Origin: Alphaproteobacteria bacterium UBA6178
GTDB taxonomy: Bacteria > Pseudomonadota > Alphaproteobacteria > Rickettsiales > UBA3002
Direction of reading: 5' to 3'
Assembly: GCA_002422205.1 (NCBI GenBank)
Contig: DITS01000048.1
Location: 44,772 to 108,771, forward strand
DNA length: 64,000 bases
Part shown: in pieces, positions 17,584-26,178 of the stretch
Numbering within the stretch: the first letter of the stretch is position 1
Layout: every line of letters starts with the position of its first letter
Translations under genes and position numbers: made by a program
The notes under the pieces: model-generated
What the model was told of the DNA's origin: nothing
The model's input: only the letters and a program-made list of their open reading frames with translations
Databases searched by the model: none

Positions 17584-18075
17584 ATGCGAATTATTCAGTC
17601 ATGGGATACGGCGATTAAAGCTGGAAGTGGGCATGATGCCAGCGTATGCGCTACCTTTGCGCAAGCACCTGACGGGATGCATCAACTGCGCGATATGGCG
17701 GTGCTGCGGCTGGAATATCCGGAGCTGAAACGCGCGGTGCTACAACTCGCCAGCCGCTATGAGCCGGAGGTAATACTGATTGAGGACAAGGCAAGCGGGC
17801 AATCGCTGATTCAGGATTTGCGGCGTGAAACGCAACTACCCATTATCGCGATTATGCCACAAGGGGACAAGCTCACACGTTTTGCACGGATTACGCCAAT
17901 GATTGAGGCGGGCAAAGTGGCCTTGCCGCATGTGGCACCGTGGCTGGCGGCGTTTGAGCAGGAAATCCTCAGTTTTCCCAATGGCGGACATGACGATCAG
18001 GTCGATGCGCTCTCGCAATACCTGAATTGGGTGCGCACGCAGCAATGGGAAGGGCTGCGCCTACGCAGGGTTTGA
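17584..18075 (+). CDS. Terminase large subunit, nuclease part (split gene, C-terminal)
   Basis: 163 residues from the ATG at 17584, which has AAGGGG seven bases upstream; TTG at 17497 or ATG at 17551 would extend it. It begins MRIIQSWDTAIKAGSGHDA, the usual start of the terminase RNase H-like nuclease domain, with acidic residues Asp8, the Glu/Asp of ILIEDKASG and the aspartates of NGGHDDQVDAL. These metal ligands cut concatemeric DNA after packaging. It should work with the ATPase protein encoded at 16338 as a two-chain enzyme, or else be a remnant; intact catalytic residues favour the former. Confidence 0.82.
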   Translation: MRIIQSWDTAIKAGSGHDASVCATFAQAPDGMHQLRDMAVLRLEYPELKRAVLQLASRYEPEVILIEDKASGQSLIQDLRRETQLPIIAIMPQGDKLTRFARITPMIEAGKVALPHVAPWLAAFEQEILSFPNGGHDDQVDALSQYLNWVRTQQWEGLRLRRV

Positions 18076-18084
18076 GCCTATCTT

Positions 18085-18128
18085 GTCATCGAATCTTCAT
18101 AATTAGCACACGGAACCTGTGTTATATT
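18085..18128 (+). promoter_or_regulatory. Pho-box-like promoter of the 18172 gene
   Basis: GTCATC-GAATC-TTCATA (18085-18101), 21-base gap, TATATT (18123-18128). The start codon lies 43 bases further on. Confidence 0.55.
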
Positions 18129-18171
18129 AGCTATAACCACAGAATTATATGTTTGCTTAAGAAGAGGGAGA

Positions 18172-18732
18172 ATGTCCCAGAAACTCACACAGACACAGCA
18201 GGCAACGAAGGATGGGCTGGAAGAAGATATCCAGCTACCCGATATTGTCCGTAAGCCCTATCGTGGGCCTAGTGAATCGGTGACCGCGCTCACCCGCGGT
18301 GCGCTGCTGGGTGTTTTGGGCTTTTTTACCGGCAAAGAAATCGCACGTGGCGGTGCCAGCCTGCGCGAAGGCACAAAAAATAAGCTATACAGCAAGCAAT
18401 GGTCCTATTATCTGGCCGCAGCCGGTGCGCTGCTGGGCGTGTATTCCGCTTCGAAAGAGGTACGCGAAAATAAAAATCAGGTGAGTGAACTCAAAAGCGG
18501 CATTAACAAAATTCATGAGCAGAATTTGGCGCTGAAGCAAGAGCTGAAAGACCAGCTGGCAGGCAAGGGCGTACTCACGGCATTTAAGGATGAATGGACG
18601 CAAGCGCCCGAAGAACATGAGGCGGACGAAGGCGCCAAGGCCGAAAAGCCCGCCACGCATATTGCGCTGGATGGTGCCAAACACAAACCCAGCCATCATG
18701 TTAGCCATGGGTCGGAGCATCAGCAGGGATAA
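18172..18732 (+). CDS. Membrane protein with coiled coil and His-rich tail
   Basis: 186 residues; start supported by GAGGGAG before the ATG. Two hydrophobic stretches (about 42-58, ALLGVLGFFTGKEIA, and 82-96, YYLAAAGALLGVYSA) are followed by a coiled coil of about 45 residues and an acidic then His-rich tail. No known family. It is inserted between the terminase and portal genes, and carries the shared Pho-box-like promoter. Confidence 0.65.
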   Translation: MSQKLTQTQQATKDGLEEDIQLPDIVRKPYRGPSESVTALTRGALLGVLGFFTGKEIARGGASLREGTKNKLYSKQWSYYLAAAGALLGVYSASKEVRENKNQVSELKSGINKIHEQNLALKQELKDQLAGKGVLTAFKDEWTQAPEEHEADEGAKAEKPATHIALDGAKHKPSHHVSHGSEHQQG

Positions 18733-18856
18733 CCCTGCTAAATTTTTTCATCAAAATACATATTAGGGACTTCCGCCCTGTCAGGGTGGGGTTTATAACC
18801 GTAAATATAGCGTGGGATTAGTAGGTGAAGCGGGGGGGGGTGGAGGAGAGTTGGGC

Positions 18857-18882
18857 AAAAAAAGAGTCGCCGGGGCGACTCT
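18857..18882 (-). terminator. Rho-independent terminator after the 19169(-) gene
   Basis: AGAGTCGC-CGGG-GCGACTCT hairpin (18863-18882) followed on the minus strand by a run of seven T. Confidence 0.85.
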
Positions 18883-18899
18883 AAGGTAGGATGTGACGA

Positions 18900-19169
18900 C
18901 TAACCGTACTTGTCGCGGTTTTCGTCAGTGATACGACGCTGGGTGTCCCATTCGTCGTATTGTTTTATGCGGCCTCTTCTTTTGGAGGAGCCGCAGTGGT
19001 TTATTCCCCAGTTGGCGATTTGTATACCAAGAGCTGGGAAAGCCCACATTACATACAACAGGAAAGCAAGGGGACGTATAGCTATCCCCCAACCTCTGCT
19101 TTTTCTCCACGCCCACCTTAACCAAAGAAAGATGAGGGCAAGGAGGATTAAAAGCCACAGATGCTCCAT
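18900..19169 (-). CDS. Small membrane protein
   Basis: 89 residues from the ATG at 19169, preceded by AAGGAG at ideal spacing. Two membrane helices (LWLLILLALIFLWLRWAW and LAFLLYVMWAFPALGI) with a short basic loop between them, then a charged cytoplasmic tail. No family recognised. It has its own terminator and faces opposite to the flanking terminase and portal genes, so it is an independent insertion in the GTA-like cluster. Confidence 0.65.
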   Translation of the reverse strand: MEHLWLLILLALIFLWLRWAWRKSRGWGIAIRPLAFLLYVMWAFPALGIQIANWGINHCGSSKRRGRIKQYDEWDTQRRITDENRDKYG

Positions 19170-19315
19170 GACTTTCTCCTTGAGTTGAGGAGTCATAATT
19201 GACTCGGGTTCAACTATAAAAATTCATAAAAAACAAATTTTAAAAACGCATTATTGTAGCATGGGGATGTGACAATGATGTGACGATTCTGTGGTCTCTT
19301 TTAGGCATCCCTCTA

Positions 19316-19406
19316 CCGTCATTCTCGACCGAGCATCGCTCGTGTCGGGAATCTCCTTGCTTTAAGTGGATACGCAGGGCAGGCGACGCCGACCCGAGGA
19401 TGACGG
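19316..19406. repeat. Palindromic dispersed element
   Basis: About 91 bases with ends CCGTCATTCTCG and CGAGGATGACGG, plus an inner hairpin (CGAGCATCGCTCG). It belongs with the other GTCAT...ATGAC elements in this window. It lies just upstream of the portal gene, in the 278-base gap between it and the 19169(-) gene. Confidence 0.6.
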
Positions 19407-19447
19407 CCACGCATTTACACATAACCAATCAAAAAAGGACGAACCTT

Positions 19448-20623
19448 ATGCCTAGCATGATTCAACGCCTGTTTGGCGCTAAACAGTCAGTCCCGGCGGC
19501 GATGATGCCAGCCAGCTATATGCATGCGCTGGGGCAACCGGTGTGGATGCGCCGCGATTATGGCCGTTTTGCGCAGGAAGCCTATGCGCGCAATGTGGTG
19601 GCCCATCGCGCGATTGAGCTGGTGGCCAATGGCGCGGCGAGTGTGCCGCTGAAACTCTATGAAAAATCAGGTGATCACTTACGCTGTATGCCGCAGCATC
19701 CGGCGCTGCGCTTGCTGCAACGGCCTAACCCGCTGCAAGGCGGCGCGTCGCTTATGGCGGCGCTGATGTCATACCGGCTGATTTCGGGCAATGCCTATCT
19801 GCATGCGGTGGGGCCCAAAGGTGATGCGCCGCTGGAGCTGCATGCGCTGCGGCCTGACCGTGTGAGCGTGATTTCAGGCGCAGGGGGTATTCCGAAAGGC
19901 TATCGCTACACTGTGGATCAGAGTGCGATGGATTTTCCGGTGGATAGCTATAGCGGGCAGTCGCGCATTCTGCATTTGAAAAACTTTCACCCGCTGGATG
20001 ATTGGTACGGCTTAAGCGCAGTGGAGGCGGCGGCCTATAGCATTGACCAGCATAATCAGTCGGGCGCGTGGAATCAGGCATTGCTGCAAAATGGCGCGCG
20101 GCCAACCGGTGCGCTGGTGGTGAATGTGAAAGAGCAGGGCGGGCATTTGAGCGAAGAGCAATATTACCGCATCAAACAACAGATGGATGAACAATTCAGC
20201 GGCCCCGCCAATGCCGGACGTCCCCTGTTGCTGGAAGGCGGGCTGGACTGGAAGGAAATGAGCCACAGCCCCAAAGATATGGATTTTATTGAAGCCAAAC
20301 ATTCTGCCGCACGCGACATTGCGCTGGCTTTTGGCGTGCCGCCGCAATTGCTGGGCATCCCGGGTGACAACACCTATGCCAATCTGGCCGAGGCGCGGCT
20401 GGCACTGTGGGAGCAGACAATTCTACCCGCCGTATATGAGCTGGCCGAGGCACTTAATAACTGGTTGTTACCGATGTTTGGCGGGCAGTTGCAACTGAAG
20501 GCCGATGCGGATGATGTGCCCGCGCTGACCTTGCGGCGAGAAAAAGTGTGGGAGCGCGTGCAGAATGCTGGTTTTTTAAGCGATGAGGAAAAGCGGCGGA
20601 TGGTCGGTTTAAGTGATTGTTAG
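19448..20623 (+). CDS. Phage portal protein (GTA g3-like, HK97 family)
   Basis: 391 residues from the ATG at 19448 (AGGA upstream). The core of HK97-type portals is present: VVAHRAIELVANGAASVPLK near the start, then HALRPDRVSVI, LHLKNFHPLDDWYGLSA, and a late DIALAFGVPPQLLGIPGDNTYANL. Twelve copies form the ring through which DNA enters the head. Length is normal for GTA portals. It is followed after 11 bases by the prohead protease gene, so the two are co-transcribed. Confidence 0.92.
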   Translation: MPSMIQRLFGAKQSVPAAMMPASYMHALGQPVWMRRDYGRFAQEAYARNVVAHRAIELVANGAASVPLKLYEKSGDHLRCMPQHPALRLLQRPNPLQGGASLMAALMSYRLISGNAYLHAVGPKGDAPLELHALRPDRVSVISGAGGIPKGYRYTVDQSAMDFPVDSYSGQSRILHLKNFHPLDDWYGLSAVEAAAYSIDQHNQSGAWNQALLQNGARPTGALVVNVKEQGGHLSEEQYYRIKQQMDEQFSGPANAGRPLLLEGGLDWKEMSHSPKDMDFIEAKHSAARDIALAFGVPPQLLGIPGDNTYANLAEARLALWEQTILPAVYELAEALNNWLLPMFGGQLQLKADADDVPALTLRREKVWERVQNAGFLSDEEKRRMVGLSDC

Positions 20624-20634
20624 GGAGAAACAAT

Positions 20635-21258
20635 ATGCAGCATCATTATGAGCGTAAAATTGCGGCGTCGATGTTTGAAAAGCGCCGCTATGACTGCCAA
20701 CTGGAGTTAAAATCGCTAGGTGATAACGGGCGATTCGCGGGCTATGCCAGCGTGTTTGACATCGTGGATTCGCAACGCGATGTGATCGAAAAAGGCGCAT
20801 TCGCCGACACGCTCACCGACCGCGTGCCGCACATAAAATTGCTGTGGCAACATAGCTTTGCCGAGCCGATTGGCTATTTCACCGCGATGTTTGAAGATGC
20901 GCGCGGATTATATGTGGAAGGGCAATTGCTACTGGACGTGGCGCGCGCCAAAGAGGCGCTGAGCTTGCTGAAAAATGGGGTGGTGAAAGGCTTGTCGATC
21001 GGCTATTCGCCCACACGCTACCGCATGGACCCCGATACGGGTGTTCGCCATATTATGGCAGTGACATTATGGGAGGTGAGCTTGGTGACATTTCCCGCCA
21101 ATGAGGCGGCACAGGTGAGCGTGGTGAAATCGCAGCCACTCGCAACACAGTCGGATGACCCGTATGAAATGCAGCTAAGGCGCAGCGGTGCGATGATAGC
21201 GCTATGGGATGCGATGACGCAGATGGAGGACCGGCTCGCGCGGCTTAATTTGCGCTGA
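20635..21258 (+). CDS. Prohead protease (GTA g4-like, HK97 family)
   Basis: 207 residues; the ATG at 20635 has GGGAG at good spacing. Motifs of the U35 serine protease: GRFAGYASVFDIVD, the catalytic His in LLWQHSFAEPIG and the Ser in VKGLSIGY. It cuts the capsid precursor during head maturation. The capsid gene would usually follow at once, but here two leftward genes intervene (21245-22875). Its 3' end overlaps the first of these by 14 bases. Confidence 0.92.
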   Translation: MQHHYERKIAASMFEKRRYDCQLELKSLGDNGRFAGYASVFDIVDSQRDVIEKGAFADTLTDRVPHIKLLWQHSFAEPIGYFTAMFEDARGLYVEGQLLLDVARAKEALSLLKNGVVKGLSIGYSPTRYRMDPDTGVRHIMAVTLWEVSLVTFPANEAAQVSVVKSQPLATQSDDPYEMQLRRSGAMIALWDAMTQMEDRLARLNLR

Positions 21259-21838
21259 GGGTAAGCGCCAGCTGATGAAAGGTGATTTCTTCCGTTTCCC
21301 GACGCGAAACACTGGTGGAGCGGTACACCCGACCTGTATGCTGTGCGCAGACGCCACCGACCTTGCTTTTGGGCATCAGCTCTTCGAGCGCGGAGAGGTA
21401 TTTTTGATGCTCCAGCGCGTTATCGAGTGCAGTTTCGCGCAAATACACCGGATTGCTGGCACGCGACATGTGCTGTTGCGCTTCGCGGTAATGCTCGTCG
21501 GAAATGCGGATGATATCTTCGAAAGCATGCAATAAATCGCGCTCACCCATGCTTGCGGCGCGCTCATCCATGCGCAGCTGCATGGCGGCATTGAGCAGGG
21601 TTTGTTGATATTGCGCGTCAGATGGCATGTTCATGCCGTAAATATTTTGATAGGCGCGGCCAATTAAATACCAGGTTTGCTCCTTCATATACAGAAAATC
21701 TGCTTCGGAAACGCCCTGTCTCATCGAGGATATCGAGGTGTAATGCATATCTGCCATTTGCTCTGATGCCGGTTGGACGCGAACGCCCATTGTTGTTGTT
21801 ATTTGTTTGCTGTAGTTAAAAAGAAATTCGCTCGCCAT
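21245..21838 (-). CDS. Hypothetical protein between protease and capsid genes
   Basis: 197 residues from the ATG at 21838 (AGAGG upstream). Helical and soluble, rich in Met, Gln and charged residues (LLNAAMQLRMDERAASMGER). A short segment KVGGVCAQHTGRVYRSTS precedes the C-terminus. No known family. It lies antisense to and overlaps the end of the protease gene. Upstream DNA contains two TTAA-N6-TTAA sequences (21882-21895 and 21922-21935). Confidence 0.55.
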   Translation of the reverse strand: MASEFLFNYSKQITTTMGVRVQPASEQMADMHYTSISSMRQGVSEADFLYMKEQTWYLIGRAYQNIYGMNMPSDAQYQQTLLNAAMQLRMDERAASMGERDLLHAFEDIIRISDEHYREAQQHMSRASNPVYLRETALDNALEHQKYLSALEELMPKSKVGGVCAQHTGRVYRSTSVSRRETEEITFHQLALTLSAN

Positions 21839-21936
21839 GCAACCTCTAAAAACAATGTGATGAGGCCCACTCATCAATGGTTAACAAAAATTAACTATTG
21901 ATGTCATGCCACAGCCAAAAGGTTAATGCAAGTTAA

Positions 21937-22875
21937 TTATTTTGATTTGAGCTGTTCACCGTGATGTGGTGAAGGGGAAGCTTTGCCTTGGTGATCCTGT
22001 TGATAGACAGCGTGATAAGGCGTTTCATTTTTGTCTATAGCCAAGCATTTAGCAATGCGGGCAATATGTGGTTCTGCGGTGATTAGGGGCTGAGGGGGGC
22101 ACATATCCAGACGTTCTCTATCATCGGCGCTCATTTCATGCCAATGACTGAACACATCGTTTGAGCTATAAATGCTAGCGAGCGCTATCAAATCGGTTTC
22201 AATGCCAATTTGAGAGTAGAGGGAGCTCCAATGGATGCTTTCAGGCTGGTGCGAGCCATAGCCAAAATCTTTTAAGGCACAGCATACTATATCCTGAAAA
22301 TAAGTCTCAACTTCATCTTTATGGAGGGTTTCTCGGTTTTGAAGCGTATCGTCAAGCAGTTGAATATGACGCTGCAATTGCAGAATCAGTGGCAAGGACA
22401 TGCCCCCTTTCCTTATGAGTGGCTGGCTGCCATTGGGTATGCTTATAGGCTCATCCGGCTCGTGGACGGGGGCGGGTGCAGTGTTTGAAGCAAACGGCGT
22501 ATTGGGACACGTAGGATCAAGCGTCTTTCCAAACCGCATTAATGCCTCATTCAAAACCGTATCATTACCTTTGCGTTGCTGCTCAAACCCGTCGAGCAAT
22601 CGGTTGAGATGTGAAAGGGATAAAGGTTTTCCCATAAATGCCAGTATGATCTGCAAATGTGTGAGGTTCTCTGTGGCATAACCCGCTGAAATCAATCCGT
22701 TACGCACATGATCAATAAAGATAGGTAAGGCTGTAATAAAGCGATAACTATCGTTGTCTTTGAAAATGGGATCATCGGAATTTTTAATAAAAAGCGCAAC
22801 CATGCGCTCCCATGTAGCATGCGGCAATGCCATGCCCTTTATTACTTCATTGATGATGTGATCGTTGTGGTCCAT
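21937..22875 (-). CDS. Hypothetical protein between protease and capsid genes
   Basis: About 312 residues from the ATG at 22875 (a TTG 15 bases upstream is possible). Soluble and helical, with a Pro-rich linker in the middle (NTAPAPVHEPDEPISIPNG). No family recognised. A GTCATC-AAATA-GTCATA repeat with 11-base period lies at 22896-22912 on the same strand, but no -10 is seen at the usual distance. It is divergent from the capsid gene. Confidence 0.55.
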   Translation of the reverse strand: MDHNDHIINEVIKGMALPHATWERMVALFIKNSDDPIFKDNDSYRFITALPIFIDHVRNGLISAGYATENLTHLQIILAFMGKPLSLSHLNRLLDGFEQQRKGNDTVLNEALMRFGKTLDPTCPNTPFASNTAPAPVHEPDEPISIPNGSQPLIRKGGMSLPLILQLQRHIQLLDDTLQNRETLHKDEVETYFQDIVCCALKDFGYGSHQPESIHWSSLYSQIGIETDLIALASIYSSNDVFSHWHEMSADDRERLDMCPPQPLITAEPHIARIAKCLAIDKNETPYHAVYQQDHQGKASPSPHHGEQLKSK

Positions 22876-22975
22876 GCCACGTTGTAGCACGCCCGTATGA
22901 CTATTTGATGACGGCCACCGGATTTCTTCAATTCTTCATTTTTCTTCAACCTTTTTGCTTAGAGGACTTTTTTCT

Positions 22976-24166
22976 ATGAGTATCCAAGAACTGACCGACC
23001 GTATGCATAGCATTGGCCATGCATGGGAACAATTCAAGCACGTCAATGATGCGCGCTTAGGCGAATTGGAGCGTAAAGGCCATGCCGATCCGCTTTATCT
23101 TGAGCATCTGAGTAAAATTTCGCAAACGCTCGATAATCAGAAATCACGGCTTGACCGGATTGAAACCGCCAATGCACGCCCTGCCAGCGCATCCGGCCCG
23201 TATGTGGGTGAAGTGGCGGGCGAGTATAAACAGGCTTTTGTCAATTACCTTCGCAAAGGCATGGATGCTGGTTTGGAAGCGATTCAAAGCAAGGCGCTGA
23301 GTGTGGGCACCGATGCGGATGGCGGGTATTTAGTGACATCGGCGATTTCGGAATCGGTGGTGCGTATCATTCATGAAACCTCGCCGATGCGGGCGCTGGC
23401 CAGCATTGAAACCATTTCCACCGATTCGCTTGATGTGATTGAGGATACGCAATTGCCCGGTGCTGCTTGGGTGAGTGAAACCGGTGCACGCTCGGATACC
23501 ACGACCCATCAGATCCATCGCAACAGCATCGACACGCATGAAATGTATGCGCAGCCAAAGGCCACGCAAAAGCTGATCGATGATGCCAGCATTGATGTGG
23601 AGGCCTGGCTGGCCGAAAAAGTGGCGGAGAAATTCGCAACACTGGAAGCCACGGCTTTTATTTCCGGTGATGGCGACGGCAAGCCGAAAGGAATACTGGC
23701 CTATGCCGCCGGCACGGCATTTGGTCAGATTCAGCAGCTGGATTCGGGCAGTGATGGCGTGGTGACATCAGATAGCCTGATTCGCTTATATTACGCGTTG
23801 AAAGATGAATATGCTAAAAATGCGACATTCCTCATGAACCGTGCGGTGATTCAATCGGTGCGCTTGCTGAAAGAGTCCACCACCGACCAATATTTATGGC
23901 AACCGGGCCTGATTGCGGGCACGCCGGATACCTTGCTGGGGGTGCCGGTTAAAGCGGCAGCCGATATGCCGGTTGCAGCAGCCGATAGCCTGTCGGTGGC
24001 AATTGGTGATTTCAAACGCGGTTACAAGATCGTGGATCGCGTGGGGATTCGGGTTTTGCGTGATCCGTTTACCGATAAACCCTATGTGAAATTCTACACC
24101 ACCAAACGCGTAGGCGGTGAGGTCATCAATTCGGAAGCGATTAAGCTGCTGAAACTGGCTGAGTAA
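22976..24166 (+). CDS. Major capsid protein (GTA g5-like, HK97 fold)
   Basis: 397 residues from the ATG at 22976, with GAGG upstream. Residues 1-70 form a helical delta/scaffold region. The mature shell begins near SGPYVGEVAGEYKQAFVNYLRKG, and the characteristic HK97 block follows: LSVGTDADGGYLVTSAISESVV, SPMRALASIETIS, and a late LLGVPVKAAADMPVAAADS. The protease encoded upstream would remove the scaffold. It is closely similar in layout to GTA capsids. A hairpin follows the stop. Confidence 0.94.
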   Translation: MSIQELTDRMHSIGHAWEQFKHVNDARLGELERKGHADPLYLEHLSKISQTLDNQKSRLDRIETANARPASASGPYVGEVAGEYKQAFVNYLRKGMDAGLEAIQSKALSVGTDADGGYLVTSAISESVVRIIHETSPMRALASIETISTDSLDVIEDTQLPGAAWVSETGARSDTTTHQIHRNSIDTHEMYAQPKATQKLIDDASIDVEAWLAEKVAEKFATLEATAFISGDGDGKPKGILAYAAGTAFGQIQQLDSGSDGVVTSDSLIRLYYALKDEYAKNATFLMNRAVIQSVRLLKESTTDQYLWQPGLIAGTPDTLLGVPVKAAADMPVAAADSLSVAIGDFKRGYKIVDRVGIRVLRDPFTDKPYVKFYTTKRVGGEVINSEAIKLLKLAE

Positions 24167-24175
24167 ATCTGCTTT

Positions 24176-24207
24176 CTGCCCCTTCTGGTTTTGGCTGGAG
24201 GGGGCAG
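24176..24207 (+). terminator. Hairpin after the capsid gene, possible terminator
   Basis: CTGCCCCTTC pairs with GAGGGGGCAG ten bases after the capsid stop. Only a short T-run follows, so termination may be partial. Confidence 0.4.
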
Positions 24208-24234
24208 TTTGTAGGCGAAGGGAATTGAAATAAC

Positions 24235-24251
24235 GTCACAAAACCGTCACA
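24235..24251 (+). promoter_or_regulatory. Pho-box-like direct repeat upstream of the 24415 gene
   Basis: GTCACA-AAACC-GTCACA, two perfect half-sites 11 bases apart. No good -10 lies 20-21 bases downstream, and the next gene starts 164 bases away. A separate promoter-like pair (TTGACC, 17 bases, TAAGGT) is nearer that gene. Confidence 0.4.
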
Positions 24252-24414
24252 TAGATATGTTAGAAACAGTGAGATTGAGCTATATGGGGCTTTTGCGCCA
24301 CAGTTTGCACCGCAACATAGGGGGCGAAAACCCGCAATCTGTGGATAACTTGACCCTATAGACGGCTTAAGCTAAGGTTTACACTTGAATGACTAACTGT
24401 TTGAGAGATTTTTT

Positions 24415-24765
24415 GTGGCTGAATTAACCCGTTCGGAACGCATGTTAGCTGAGAAAACCGTCTGCGTATTATTGGTGCGCGGCGAAGACCCTGAAGGCGG
24501 GCCGATTTTTGCCTATGTGGCGGTACGCGCCGATAAGCTTGAAGAATTCATGGAAGCGCAAAAAAGCGGCATGTTTTATCCCGAAGATTATGGCGTGATC
24601 GTGGAATCGGGGCAGGGCGAGCCCTCAGACGAGGTCAAAGAACGCATGGAGCGTGATTATGGCTTCAACCATGCGGCCATGGTGGATATCCCTGATGCAA
24701 CAGGCGCATCCAAGCTGCAATCGGATATTGTCAAAGCGGACCCCAAACATCCGGATAATCAGTAA
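24415..24765 (+). CDS. Small conserved protein, paralogue of the 14821 gene
   Basis: 116 residues, starting at GTG 24415 with GAGAG upstream. The core FAYVAVRADKLEEFMEAQ, DYGVIVESGQGEP and RDYGFN matches the protein encoded at 14821-15099 position by position. It has an extra 20-residue acidic and Lys-rich tail. No family name known to me. It sits between the capsid and connector genes, where an intact GTA has none. Confidence 0.65.
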   Translation: MAELTRSERMLAEKTVCVLLVRGEDPEGGPIFAYVAVRADKLEEFMEAQKSGMFYPEDYGVIVESGQGEPSDEVKERMERDYGFNHAAMVDIPDATGASKLQSDIVKADPKHPDNQ

Positions 24766-24777
24766 AGACTGCATTTC

Positions 24778-24821
24778 TTCATCTAATCGTCACATTCAGC
24801 GTACTGCGCATCGTTTATACT
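24778..24821 (+). promoter_or_regulatory. Pho-box-like promoter of the 24867 gene
   Basis: TTCATC-TAATC-GTCACA (24778-24794), 21-base gap, TATACT (24816-24821). The start codon lies 45 bases downstream. Confidence 0.6.
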
Positions 24822-24866
24822 TATAAAACGGTGGAATAGTCTATTCACCGCAATGTATGGAGCGTG

Positions 24867-25538
24867 ATGGAGCCGACCCAAACAGCATTGGCAGAAACAG
24901 TGAATGATGCAACCAAGCTCAGGCGCATAGGATTTGCGCGTCTGGGTGCGGAAGGCGTGAGTATTGGTTGTGCGCTGGGCGGATTGATGCTGAGCAAAAC
25001 ATTGCTCGATCAACCCTTGCAGCCACTCAAAAATTTTGTCGCTGATAGGGTGATTCTGCCATACATCAGTGCGTATGATAACGCGCTTGACCGACTTCCC
25101 AGTATTCAGACCCCGGCGGATAAAGAACAGCTGAAAGGTTTGAGCAAGCATGAGCGCGCCAAACGCTATGCCGATGGCATGGTGGATTTTAGCGTGGCGC
25201 TGGCTGCAGGATTCGCCGGACAAATCGGCGGACAAATCTTGTTTGACCGCGTATGCCATGTGCCGAAAATGACTAATAAAAGTCATGTGCGCGTGGCGTT
25301 TATTGATCGTAGTGTGCAGTTTGGCGGGGTGATGCTGCTCAACACCTTGTTGGCGCGGCCCTCGATTGAATTGCAGCATAAGCTGACCAACATGCTACAT
25401 AAACAATTCGGTATGGATGAACAACATGCCGATGATCAGGCGAGCTATGTCGTGAACTGGCAGATTCCCAATATCGCAGGGATGGCAGCGGCAATTGCAG
25501 CGCATTACGCCGAATCCAAACCCATGATCTGGAAATAA
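24867..25538 (+). CDS. Hypothetical membrane protein with Pho-box-like promoter
   Basis: About 223 residues from the ATG at 24867 (GTG at 24864 is the alternative; GGAG is close upstream). Three moderately hydrophobic Gly/Ala-rich stretches (SIGCALGGLMLSKTLL, VALAAGFAGQIGGQILF, and FGGVMLLNTLLA) suggest membrane association. The last 50 residues contain MDEQHADDQASYVVNW. No family recognised. It lies between the capsid and connector genes on the same strand. Confidence 0.6.
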   Translation: MEPTQTALAETVNDATKLRRIGFARLGAEGVSIGCALGGLMLSKTLLDQPLQPLKNFVADRVILPYISAYDNALDRLPSIQTPADKEQLKGLSKHERAKRYADGMVDFSVALAAGFAGQIGGQILFDRVCHVPKMTNKSHVRVAFIDRSVQFGGVMLLNTLLARPSIELQHKLTNMLHKQFGMDEQHADDQASYVVNWQIPNIAGMAAAIAAHYAESKPMIWK

Positions 25539-25629
25539 CGCAGGCCCTGATGCCTGCCAGATAATGTCGGCGTATATACGCCTTTCCACTCACACCCATT
25601 TTCATAAATCTAGCTTAGGAGATTGTGCC

Positions 25630-26178
25630 ATGAGCCATTACCCCTCGCGTTGGCTGACGCGAACCAGTGATCCGTTGCTTGAGCCTGTGAGCGTGACGGA
25701 TGCCAAGCTTTTTTTACGCATTGACGCCGAGGCTGAGGATGCGTTGATCGGCGATCTGATTAAAACAACGCGTATTCTGGCAGAAGAAGTCACGGCCAAA
25801 GCGCTGATCACGCAAAGCTGGAGCGTGCAATATGAGCAGGATATCCCACAGCATATTCCGCTACCTTATACGCCAATACAGGACGTGCTGAGCGTGAGCT
25901 GGTATGACGAGGATGAAACGCTGCTGGGGACGCTTGATGCCTCGGCGTATCATTTGAATGCACGCAAAGACACGCTGATTCTGGAATCGGCACCCACGGG
26001 GCCGCTGCTGCGCGTGAGTTATCGCTGCGGCTATGGCGATGCGGCAAACGATGTGCCGCACCCCATCCGCCATGCGATGCTGATTCATATTGCGGCGCTG
26101 TATGAGCAGCGCGATAGCCTGACGCCGCCTGCTGCCAGCCTGAGCCTTTATCATTGTTACCGAGAGGTGCGGTTATGA
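25630..26178 (+). CDS. Head-tail connector protein (GTA g6-like)
   Basis: 182 residues from the ATG at 25630, supported by TTAGGAGA upstream. The N-terminus PVSVTDAKLFLRIDAEAEDALIGDLIKTT is typical of the phiE125 gp8/Phage_connect_1 group, and SWYDEDETL and LRVSYRCGYGDAANDVPHPIR fit the same family. It forms a ring below the portal. It overlaps the next gene by ATGA, showing translational coupling in the run g6-g7-g8-g9. Confidence 0.88.
   Translation: MSHYPSRWLTRTSDPLLEPVSVTDAKLFLRIDAEAEDALIGDLIKTTRILAEEVTAKALITQSWSVQYEQDIPQHIPLPYTPIQDVLSVSWYDEDETLLGTLDASAYHLNARKDTLILESAPTGPLLRVSYRCGYGDAANDVPHPIRHAMLIHIAALYEQRDSLTPPAASLSLYHCYREVRL

Noticed and set aside
22896..22912. Regulon promoter for the 22875(-) gene
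   Set aside because: GTCATC-AAATA-GTCATA fits the repeat, but no -10 lies 20-21 bases downstream and that point would fall on the start codon; kept only as a note.
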